NCBI GenBank assembly: GCA_028023455.1 | Contig: JAQFVV010012513.1 | Span: 1,676,501-1,740,500, forward strand | Direction of reading: 5' to 3' | Source: Epiperipatus broadwayi | Lineage: Eukaryota > Onychophora > Udeonychophora > Euonychophora > Peripatidae | DNA length: 64,000 nucleotides | Shown here: in pieces, positions 1-8,790 of the stretch | Numbering within the stretch: the first letter of the stretch is position 1 | Layout of the letters: every line of letters begins with the position of its first letter | Translations under genes and position numbers: made by a program | The notes under the pieces: model-generated | Database searches by the model: none | What the model saw: the letters and a program-made list of their open reading frames with translations, nothing else | What the model was told of the DNA's origin: nothing

Positions 1-345
1 GTCAACTAAAGCTTCGAAAAGCTAACTTTCCCACAATTCTGTGATCTTAACATTTGCTGCTTTCCCATTAATTAAGTCATGTTTACATTTGTATATTAGC
101 ATAGCTTTCTTTATTATTATTTTTTTCAATTTGCAATATTTTTACATTATTAAAATTGAAGTCAAACCATAAATACATGATTTATTATGGTTGTAAAAAA
201 CAGATGCTGAAATATTATCTACTATACAATTTTGTTTTGATTTCTGAACTCATTTTAATAATAGCAAGTGTTCTTTAGTTCTTTTTTCCAACGTACATGT
301 AGATTCACCTATATATTCATTGCTGCACCTACATATCCATTTATA

Positions 346-621
346 AGAAAAATTTATAAAGGTATATGTGATATTGCATTTTACACACCTCCTACATTAA
401 ACAAATTAATAAATAACTCCAAAGATAAAACCTCACTTATAAATAAAAATGGTGTCATTTATAAATGGACATGTAGGTGCAGCAGTGGATATATAGGTGA
501 ATCTACATGTACGTTGGAAAAAAGAACTAAAGAACACTTGCTATTATTAAAATGAGTTCAGAAATCAAAACAAAATTGTATAGTAGATAATATTTCAGCA
601 TCTGTTTTTTTACAACCATAA
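346..621 (+). pseudogene. GIY-YIG endonuclease C-terminal fragment of a Penelope-like element
   Basis: The translation contains NKNGVIYKWTCRC followed by GYIGES and then KRTKEH, the order GIY - YIG - R/K-x-KEH of PLE endonucleases. The preceding segment (YTPPTLNKLINNSKDK) looks like the linker between RT and endonuclease. A TGA at 553-555 interrupts the frame. The frame then runs on through PLE-like sequence to TAA at 619-621, so the TGA is probably a decayed Trp codon. No RT domain is present. In an intact PLE this domain nicks DNA to prime reverse transcription. Confidence 0.75.
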
Positions 622-794
622 TAAATCATGTATTTATGGTTTGACTTCAATTTTAATAATGTAAAAATATTGCAAATTGAAAAAAATAATAATAAAGAAA
701 GCTATGCTAATATACAAACTTAAACATGACTTAATTAGCAGGCAAGCAGCAAACGTTAAGATCGCGGACTTGTGGGAAAGTTAACCTTTCAAAG

Positions 795-840
795 CTTTAG
801 TTGACAAAGATTACTGGGATAATCCAAAGTACTCCTAAGT
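795..840 (+). ncRNA. Hammerhead-like ribozyme motif in PLE tail (copy 1)
   Basis: Helix I is CTTTAG (795-800) with CTAAG (835-839). The core is TTGACAA (801-807). Helix II is GATTA (809-813) with TAATC (820-824). CAAA (825-828) stands where GAAA is expected. Then comes the self-complementary AGTACT (828-833), with C834 as the expected cleavage base. Against canonical CUGANGA the core has U for C3 and A for G8, and G12 is C. It is probably inactive as it stands, but helices I and II are intact. PLEs are known to carry minimal hammerheads. Compare the copy at 23506-23545. Confidence 0.5.
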
Positions 841-1080
841 GTATAAAAAAATTTAATTATTTAGTTACTGTATTTACAAATATTCAGTTATATAATTACA
901 TAAATTGCTTTAAAAATACAGACATCGAATAAATATATATATATATACACAAATAGGAAATGGATTTCAGTTCCATATTCAGAGCATTTACATATGACAT
1001 TGATAAAAGAAAAGTTACCTGATAATATAAAAATAGAATAGGAAAGTAATAAATCTTTAAGGAAATGGATTTGTACTGAA

Positions 1081-1143
1081 AAAAAGAAGAATATTAAAAA
1101 TAGAGTAGGTCTGGTTTATAAAATTTGTTGTAAAATTTGCAAT
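1081..1143 (+). pseudogene. Possible second PLE GIY-YIG scrap
   Basis: The reading frame gives NIKNRVGLVYKICCKIC, which resembles the start of a PLE GIY-YIG domain (GVVYKI-x-C-x-x-C). It then runs into a TA microsatellite where YIG would lie (IIYIYI). Only about 20 residues are recognisable, so this is a weak call. Confidence 0.35.
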
Positions 1144-1674
1144 ATAATATATATATATATATTTGAAATACAGGCATTCTTCATATACCTGGAGCTTAAT
1201 TGTAAATATATATATATTTATATTTATATAAATATTTATATATAGTTCAAATCCCCTATACACACACATATATATATATATATTAGTCAGTCAGGCAATA
1301 CTGCCATTGAATGAGGTAAAGAACATTGAAGAAAAATTAACAAGATCAGGGCCATATATACATTTTTTGGAGACTCGACATAGAGTAAATTGCGGAAAAA
1401 ATACTCGGGTAATAAAGTATGTTAAAAATTATAAGGAAAGAAAATGTTAAGAAACATTGTATATTCAAGAAAATTTAAACAGATATGTAAACATGGTTAA
1501 AGGTCCATCACAATTAGGGGAAAATGGACTTAGTTATTGGAAACTTTAGAGTTATATATATATATTTAACGAAAATCATTATAATGTTTAATCATTTTTA
1601 TGTGCATGTATGTATTTTATTAATTATACTTTTTGTAATGTAAATTACGTTCATTGGGAGGAGTTCACTGGCCT

Positions 1675-1985
1675 GAAAGCATAAAGGGTACAAATAATAA
1701 AGTTATGGAAGAATAAATATAAACAAAATGATTATACAGAAAGTGCGTCATTGGTTTTTACACTGGGTTTGGGAAAAGATAAGGGGGATTTAGATATAAA
1801 GGCTATGAAGTTGACAAAGATTATGTTATGGAAATGAGATGGAGCAGAATAGAGAAGAATAGGGGTAAATTTAGAATGGGGAATGGAAAAGGAAGGTAAA
1901 GTGCTAACAGATTTGTCTGTGCAAAGTGGCTGAGAGATTCCTGAATCCATATAAGAAGTGGCAATGCATCACATCACATCACATA
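1675..1985 (+). mobile_element. LINE 3' end (family also at 41.3-41.7 kb)
   Basis: About 300 bp align without large gaps to 41393-41690. The shared part includes the end of the ORF, the phrase agtggctgagagattcctga and a 3' tail of CATCACA repeats (1963-1985). The tail gives plus orientation. This copy lacks the zinc-binding segment seen in the other one and carries several breaks. Confidence 0.7.
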
Positions 1986-2074
1986 ATTTTGTAAAAAGAA
2001 GCAATATTCAATATTTATTTATAGTGAGGTGTCTATTTGTTTTAAATTGATTATTTTAAATTTTATAAAAACAA

Positions 2075-2640
2075 TTTTAGATAAAGGCTTTAACCTTAAT
2101 CATATGCACTTTCAGCATATATAATAATCAAATGATGTCTTTTTTTGACTCTAGAGGAACCTCTCAAACCTTAACATAAGATAGTGATTTTCTAAAGACA
2201 AGAACAGCCATCTTATCTTTAACCTAAATTCCCACTTATATAGGCCAATCTAAAGCATCTTGATTTGGGAGTAAGAAGCTGTTAGTCTCTTCACATTTTA
2301 ATTGTATTATTTTCTTTAGAAATTAACCTTCATGAAATGTTGCGATTTACGAGTCAATATTATAATTTTTATACTGGAGATATATAAACAAATGTAAAGC
2401 TGTGATCATTTATTAAATGCATAGGAAGTATAAAATAATCTTAGAAAAAGCTTTAACCTTTATCTTATGCACCTTGAATATTTATAACAGTTGAACAATG
2501 TCTTTTTGACTATAGAGGGACAGATAAGGATAGCTGTCCTATCTTCAACCTAAATTCCAATATGATAAAGGTTAAAGCTTTTCTTTAAAAATATTTGCAT
2601 ACTTCCTATGCACTTAATCAATAATCACAATTTTATAAAA
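2075..2640. repeat. Diverged direct and inverted repeats (about 65 to 130 bp)
   Basis: About 2402-2465 is the reverse complement of 2568-2632 (ataggaagtataaaat versus atacttcctat and so on). The stretch 2080-2160 recurs as a direct copy at 2447-2520 (shared tttaacctt, tatgcac, gtcttttttgact, agagg). This is the same kind of unit-plus-inverted-unit layout as the fold-back elements nearby, but no family can be named. Confidence 0.55.
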
Positions 2641-2699
2641 TAGCATATATTTATTTTTATAATCTCATATTTTTTATGGCTAGTTTTTCTAGCAATTAC

Positions 2700-4540
2700 T
2701 GAAAATACAGATACTGTTCAAACGCAAACTAGTTCCTAATGTAGATTCATATAAGAGATGGAATCCTTGTTCTAGCAATATTTATTTTAATTTTAATAAG
2801 CTTTATGATTAATTAATAAAAATCAATAATTTATGAATATTAATAAACACAATGTTAAACACAAATGTAATAGAAATGGAAACAGACACTGCCATATAAA
2901 TATGTACACCATCTTTCTTCGTTTGAACTTTATCTCTCTATTTATTATGTATGTATTCTTCATTTGCATATTATTAAACTGAAATAAATACACAAATCAA
3001 TTTGCCTTAAGAAAATTTAACAAATTATTCAATCACATTATCGATAATATTTATTTACAACATTTAAAATCTCAGTAAAATAAACCAACCTTTAGCTTTC
3101 CGGAGACAATTGTATTATGACTTTCATATAACCCATCAGTTTGTAGTAAGCCAATTTTCATCATGCTTTAACCTACTGTAAAAAGACTCTTTCTTATGAA
3201 GGCCAAAAATCAAGATTATCTCCATCTTATCATACCACAGTTTTACAGGCATTAACATATTAATATTACGATAAATATCATAAAAAAATAAAAACAATTT
3301 ACATATTAATGCCTTAAAATTATAATATACTCTACTTTATTATCATATAAATTTGCATATGCTAAACTGGATACGGAAATCTATTTTCTTTCACAATGTT
3401 AAGTAGACAATCCAATTAAACTATCAATAATATTTAATGACAAGCTTTAATATTGTATTAAACAAATTAGCCAATCAACTTTTAAATCATTATTCTATGA
3501 CGCAACTTCATTTCATCAGTTGTCATGGGAAAGCTTATTGGCTGGATATGTTAACCAATTGTTGTTAAAGGATGTGCGTATAATTATCTGCAATTTGATT
3601 GAATATACAGTACATATAAAACAGTCGATAATTTTTTTTTTTCAGAAATATTCTGTTGAGAATTGTAGAATAGTACTTATTTTTTGTTTAGTGATGTTTG
3701 AACAATTTTTTTTTTAACAAAAAAAAAACAACAACATATATATATAATACTATTGTTATTTTGTAAAACCCATTAACTGATAAATTATATAACTTTTTTT
3801 TTCTTTTTCATATTTACTAAAAAAGAAAACTTTTCTAAATTGAAAAGGTCACAACAAGTCAAAAGATTAATGATTTTACCCGTTTTTGTTTATTTCATCT
3901 TTTTTTATTATTATTAAATATTTTGATTAAAGTATACTTGTGGAAAATTATTATCATTACGTTTGACTATAAATTTCTTATAAGTACGTCAATGTATATA
4001 CAAGAAAATAACTTCTGACAATGTTGGTTTAGTAGGAAATTAGTTATTTACTTTTTATAGAAAATGTCTCTGTTCTAAACATAGTTTGAGCATTACATTT
4101 TATCTTTGACATTTGAAGTAAATAAACAACAAACTTATCATATAAAAGAATTACTGTGATATAAAATATTGTAAGAAAAAATATACTACAGGGAGCTATC
4201 GTAAATATAAATACAAGAATTAATAATGTATTATTATTTTTTCAAAGATCAATCTTTTTAAAAGTTTGTCATTTATATGTAACGTATATATTTCAAACCT
4301 TAAAATATATACTTTATCTTCAAAATTGCCATTAAGTTCCATCTAACAATAGCTACTATTTAATAAAGACTAGTTAAAATAAAATTGGTATTTTAAAATA
4401 GTTTTATATTATTTTTACCTCTGTAATAATAGTAATAATGATAATGATGATAATAATAACAACAATAACAAAATTCATAATTCTAAAAAACACGATCAAT
4501 AAACACAACAATGTTTAAATACCATTTCCTCCTAATTTAG
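2700..4540. other. AT-rich stretch with nothing recognised
   Basis: Long A and T runs are present. Short ORFs such as the one at 3520-3717 have no family motif and a composition like the surrounding non-coding DNA. No repeat shared with other parts of the window was seen. Confidence 0.4.
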
Positions 4541-4667
4541 TTTTATTTTTATTCCATCCCATATACACACTTAAACTTGCTCCATTCACAAGCAATGTAA
4601 ACATATGTATACAGAGTGGTTATAGCAAATTTAACCTTATGGTCATTAATAAAGGTCTTTCTTTGAA

Positions 4668-4772
4668 ACAACGACAACAACAACAACAATAATAATAATA
4701 ATAATAAGAAGAAGAATAACAACAACAACAAAAAAAAAGAAGAAGAAGAAGAAGAAGCAGCAGCAGCCAATA
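4668..4772. repeat. Compound trinucleotide microsatellite (CAA/ATA/GAA/GCA)
   Basis: Runs of caa, ata, gaa, caa, gaa and gca succeed one another. The poly-Leu, poly-Ser and poly-Cys readings on the minus strand are translation artefacts of this repeat. Confidence 0.95.
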
Positions 4773-4844
4773 AATCATTACATTATCTGTCATATTTTCA
4801 GCTTCCATAGTGATATTTTCGTCGCATACTTTCTCAACTTTTTT

Positions 4845-5460
4845 ATCACTTGTAGTAAGCTTTAAAAAGCAATGATAATTGTCAGATGACAGGGTTTAAA
4901 AATTGCCATTGTGTGTTTTCTCATCAAAATCCTTGGGGTAGTTTCAATATTATGCCTTGTATCAACGAGGAGATTTGGATCTTGGAATAGTGCAATTGGA
5001 ACTTAAGATCCAATGCACCTTCCTTCTAGCTTTGGTTTGTTACCACTAATTTATACTATTAAGCTATTAGATCAAACCAAAAACAAATATTTTTATTCTA
5101 AGCCATCTTGCTTGTATATTCATGTAAAGATATGTGATCTCCTGGTTATAAGATAGAGGTAAATTTAATTATTAATAAAAATAAGGACACCATAATATAT
5201 AGAAACTGAACTGGAACAATTTGTTTTAGATGGGTCGATAGCTTGATAATATAGAGTTAAATTATAGGAGCTAAAATGAAAGCACATTACATTCTAAGGT
5301 CCAGTTGCACTGTTCTAAGACTCAAAGCATTTTACTGATGAACTCCATAAGCTTGAAAGTTGTCTGGAGATTTTGGATAGGAATCACAGAGTAGTGGTTT
5401 ATTAAGTACTATCACCTGGCAATTATCATTGCTCTTCAAAACTTACTATAAGTGGAAAAT
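4845..5460. mobile_element. Fold-back dimer, diverged relative of the retrozyme-like repeat
   Basis: The outer ends are inverted copies: 4846-4890 (cacttgtagtaagc...) against 5416-5460. Both arms carry decayed versions of the 3' part of the 457-bp unit at 7110-7566, including the hammerhead region: plus strand at 5330-5369, minus strand near 4929-4970. It is older than the 6.6-7.7 kb copies. Confidence 0.6.
5330..5369 (+). ncRNA. Decayed hammerhead ribozyme (retrozyme-like family)
   Basis: Canonical CTGATGA (5335-5341) and GAAA (5355-5358) are followed by GTTGTC (5359-5364). Helix I TTTTA (5330-5334) pairs with TGGAG (5365-5369) through A-T and G-T pairs. Helix II (5342-5354) no longer pairs well, so activity is unlikely. 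It is aligned to the better copy at 7459-7500. Confidence 0.5.
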
Positions 5461-5464
5461 AAAA

Positions 5465-6620
5465 AGTTAAAAAGTACATTATTATTAATATTATTATGTA
5501 TTACATTGATAATATTTCAAACTGGAAAGGAAATCCAGAATTTTCCTACCAACTTAAAATTTTTAATATAGAAATATACCTTTAATGACATAGTCTTAAA
5601 AATTATATGTTTTTTTTAAATATATCAACATGTTATTTTAAGTGGTAAGACTAAAGTAGCTCTGTTTTAGTGTATCTAGCAAGTTGGATTATTTAGTGAT
5701 TGTAAGATGCATATAAAATCCCTTTTTTTAGTATTTAAAACACCTTGCTTTTCTCTTCATTAGAGACTCAAGATTCAAAATTGAAAGGAATGCAAATATT
5801 TAGACAATTTTCCTGAACTGTTATAATGATCTGAATCTTGTTCACTTATTTCAGGTATTTATTAAGTGTGTGCATTTATTTCTCTGGTTAACAATGTTAA
5901 TACTAACACCAAATCACCATCCTTTCCAGCATAAACAATGTAAGGCAAAAGGAGCTCTCTACTTTAATGCCACTTATTGTAAGAATGAGTAACCTTTGTT
6001 ACCAGATTCATATCATATACCCTCAGTATATATATCCCAATCTTCTAAATGGATATTGGCTTCTGAATTTCAAGAATTAACGTCACAGGTAACATGGAGG
6101 TAAAAATGGCTTTTTGAAATGCATGTTGCAATTATTCCCAAATTTGACTCCTGAATCTCATGGCAAAACCTGAATGTGAATTTGAGAATGGTGTGGGAGA
6201 CTGAGTATTAAGAATGGAGATTTTATATGCTTATTATAATAATTGATTACTTAATATTACAGAAGCAGGTAAGTTTGCTGATTGGTAGCCATTAGTTACA
6301 GACAATTTTCTGACTCCAATGTGTTTAGCTGCTCCTACTGAATGCTAATTACCATACATACAGTGTCATAATCATACCCAACTAAAATCTCACTACAATA
6401 ATAATCACAGGCCACATTGTGTAAAGGATGAATTTGAAAAATGTCCTCATTTCTTCTACAAAATCTTTATATATTTATGACAAAAGAAAGTATATTAATA
6501 TATAAATCAAAGCAAATATAACACAAAATAGTAACATCCCATCTTCATTGTTTTATCAGTGATTCAAAAATAAAACAAAATGTTTAATCAATGATCAAAA
6601 TTTTAGAATATTCTTAGTTG
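5465..6620. other. No gene recognised
   Basis: AT-rich sequence with no coding frame of interest and no shared repeat noticed. Confidence 0.35.
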
Positions 6621-6750
6621 CATACTAATAAACCTTATTAAAACAGGCAAAACTCTCTATACATATTGCCATTCTGTGAAAGCCTGAGTAATCAATGGAT
6701 GCCAGAAGGCTTGTGCATAAAATTCCCATCTAGTGTCTACTCATCCAATA

Positions 6751-6792
6751 TCCCCAGACTAGTTTCTGACTTGTGGCCTTCGTTAGTGAAGA
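6751..6792 (-). ncRNA. Hammerhead ribozyme motif, minus-strand arm
   Basis: On the minus strand, TCTTCA pairs with TGGGGA (helix I, with wobble pairs). The core is CTAACGA, with G5 changed to A. Helix II is GGC-cacaa-GTC. GAAA is followed by the palindrome ACTAGT, then C, then helix I. The core mutation should disable it, but its helix III sequence ACTAGT is perfectly self-complementary, which suggests the ancestral form. Confidence 0.6.
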
Positions 6793-7458
6793 GTCTTAGA
6801 TCTGAGAGCACTGAACCTAAGTCTTAGGATCTAATGCAACCCTCCAGCAGCCACCTTTTATCTCTACTTATCTACAAAACTGCAAGTCTAAAATTAAAAA
6901 CACTATAATATTTTCAATCCAAGCTCATAAGCTTATATAGTCATATAGGTCTGAACTCAGTTCAAGTATCTATACATTTTGGTGTCTTTGGTTCTTTAAT
7001 AACCATAGCCACCACTATTCTCTTAGGCAGGATTGGTTTTAAGCCAATAGATAACACATGATCATCATTTATTATGCTTGCTTATAACTGTTATTAAAAC
7101 AGGCAAAACTCTGGCTTGCACTAACGGCAATATGTATAGAAAGTTTTGCCTGTTTTAATAATAGTTTCAAGAAAGCATAAGAAATGGTGATCATATTATG
7201 TTTATTGGATTAAAACCAATCCTGCCTAATAGGATAGTGGTGGGTATGGTTATTAAAGAACCAAAGACACCAAAATGTATAGGTACTGAATTGAGTTCAA
7301 ACTTATATGACTATGTAAGCTGATGAGCTTGGATTGAAAATATTATAGTGTTTTCAATTTAAGACTCATAGTTTTGTAGTTAAGTAGAGGTAAAAGATAG
7401 CTGCTGGAGGGCTGCATTAGATCCTAAAATCTAGGAGCAGTGTTCTTAGATTCAAGGC

Positions 7459-7500
7459 TCTTCACTGATGAAGGTCACAAGCCAGAAAGTAGTCTGGGGA
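7459..7500 (+). ncRNA. Hammerhead ribozyme motif with complete canonical core
   Basis: Helix I is TCTTCA (7459-7464) with TGGGGA (7495-7500). The core is CTGATGA (7465-7471). Helix II is GGT-cacaa-GCC (7473-7483), flanked by an A-A mismatch. GAAA is 7485-7488, then GTAG, then U93-C94, so cleavage would fall after 7494. Helix III has a single intramolecular A-U pair, so the RNA would have to work as a dimer. One change (C to G) breaks the palindrome seen in the other arm. All canonical core residues are present. Confidence 0.65.
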
Positions 7501-7827
7501 TATTGGGTAAGTAGGCACTAGATAGGAATTTTATGCACAAACCTTTTGGCATCCATTGATTACTCTGGCTTGCACTGAGTGGCACTACTGTATAGAGAGT
7601 TTTGCCTGTTTTAATAACAGTTATAAGTAAGCATAAGAAATGGTGATCATGTGATGTTTATTGGTTGTACTACTAAACCTCTGATGCAATATGTTATTAC
7701 ACTTAATTATGTATCAGACTTTTCTAATTTTGTTTTTCCATCATTTCTCATTCTATACACTAATAATTTTCTGAAGGCAGTAATCTTGCCCATATTTCCC
7801 CCCTATAATATATATTTAAAGAGAAGA

Positions 7828-8095
7828 AAATTGATAGACAGATAGATCATATATAGATAGGTAAGTCAGTAGATAGAAAGGTAAATACATAGATAGATAG
7901 ACATACAAATTGACAGATTAATAAATAGAGAGATAGATGGGCATGCAGAAAGACAGGTAGGTAGATAGATAGTTAGATAGAAAGAAATAGATAAATAAGT
8001 AGGAAGGCAGACCGACAGGTAAATAGACAGATAAATAGGTATATATATATATATAAATAGATCGATGGGTGGATGAATAGATAGACAGATGAATA
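7828..8095. repeat. Degenerate GATA-type tetranucleotide repeat
   Basis: Variants of gata, gaca and aata run for about 270 bp, ending in a short TA run near 8040. The Tyr/Leu/Ser-rich ORFs on the minus strand here come from the repeat. Confidence 0.9.
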
Positions 8096-8335
8096 AGAAT
8101 AGAAAACGCAATAATATAATATAGCATAGAAGTAATATAATTAATCAACTAAGTATAAAATAATAATAAATATGTATATACATAAAATAATGGATATAAT
8201 GTATTGGTAATAAGATGAAAAGAAATGTTACCTACTGTTAAAAAGAAAAAACTTTTAAAAATTAATATTTCCAATTTTTTTTATATTGAAAATCTTTATT
8301 GATAGCAAATTATATTCATATTTTAACACTGTAGA

Positions 8336-8512
8336 GAATTTGAGTACATACGTTCAAGTTCCCTATAGCTATCCACTCTATTTTATAAATCAATGTACAT
8401 GACCACACACATGCTGTGGTAATGTGTATTGATTAATGAAATAGAATGGGTAGCTGAAAGGTGTTTGAAAGTCTGTGTTCAAATCCGCTATAATTTCATC
8501 TAAACTTCAAGT
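8336..8512. mobile_element. Short fold-back (MITE-like) element
   Basis: The ends are inverted: ttcaagttccctatagctatccactctatttta near the left against aatagaatgggtagctg and gtttgaaagtctgtgttcaaatcc on the right. About 170 bp, with no ORF. It is a deletion form of the inverted-repeat family best seen at 22262-23290 and 33000-33225. Confidence 0.65.
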
Positions 8513-8673
8513 ATATAAATAATACTTGTATTCAAATACATTTTAACATATATACAATAGAATAAATTTAAATTACGTAGGCAAACATGCGATAAAACTA
8601 GAACATGTAATGGTACAAAATATACAATAAGTTGTTCAACTCCGATGAAGAATTATTCAAATCTGAAGAGTAT

Positions 8674-8775
8674 GTCAAGCGTTGTTAGCCGGGAGTCATC
8701 GCAGCCGCATTGCAAGCAAGTAGTTGGTAGCAGACGGTTGTGGATTCACGTCCCGACCTATGCTATGACATATGA
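8674..8775 (+). mobile_element. tRNA-derived SINE with 15-bp target duplication
   Basis: A GC-richer 102-bp insert has a diverged tRNA-like body (tggattcacgtcccga in the box B position) and the 3' phrase tgctatgacatatgaa shared with the other SINEs. It is flanked by perfect duplications aaatctgaagagtat at 8659-8673 and 8776-8790. The duplication shows insertion by LINE machinery. Confidence 0.75.
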
Positions 8776-8790
8776 AAATCTGAAGAGTAT

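Larger units (their letters stand above)
1..910 (+). mobile_element. Penelope-like element 3' end arranged as a palindrome
   Basis: Bases 1-345 are the reverse complement of about 462-805, around a unique centre (346-461). The right arm is read on the plus strand: the end of a GIY-YIG coding region, stop, 3' UTR, then a tail reaching about 910 (acagacatcgaat). The same tail recurs at 23513-23655, which defines the family. The left arm reaches the first base of the window, so the element may extend further upstream. Palindromic or inverted copies with pLTRs are known for PLEs. Non-functional: the reverse transcriptase is absent here. Confidence 0.8.
6626..7660. mobile_element. Head-to-head dimer of a roughly 457-bp hammerhead-bearing repeat (retrozyme-like)
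   Basis: From the centre near 7110, the plus-strand arm runs to 7566 as one unit and then starts a second unit, with the block ending gttttgcctgttttaata recurring 457 bp on. The minus-strand arm (7110 down to 6626) is the same unit plus the start of the next. Each arm therefore holds one complete unit and part of a tandem neighbour. Each complete unit has one hammerhead motif (7459-7500 plus; 6751-6792 minus). No ORF is present. Tandem units of a few hundred bp with type I hammerheads and no coding capacity match animal retrozymes. The family name is inference. Further copies are at 4845-5460, 53590-54360 and 57165-57300. Confidence 0.7.

Noticed and set aside
1732-1950. 72-codon minus-strand ORF
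   Set aside because: Antisense shadow of the LINE 3' end; the same shadow appears at 41360-41557.
7320-7350. A second ctgatgagc...gaaaa hammerhead candidate near 7320
   Set aside because: The downstream cleavage triplet and helices I and II do not form; chance match inside the repeat unit.
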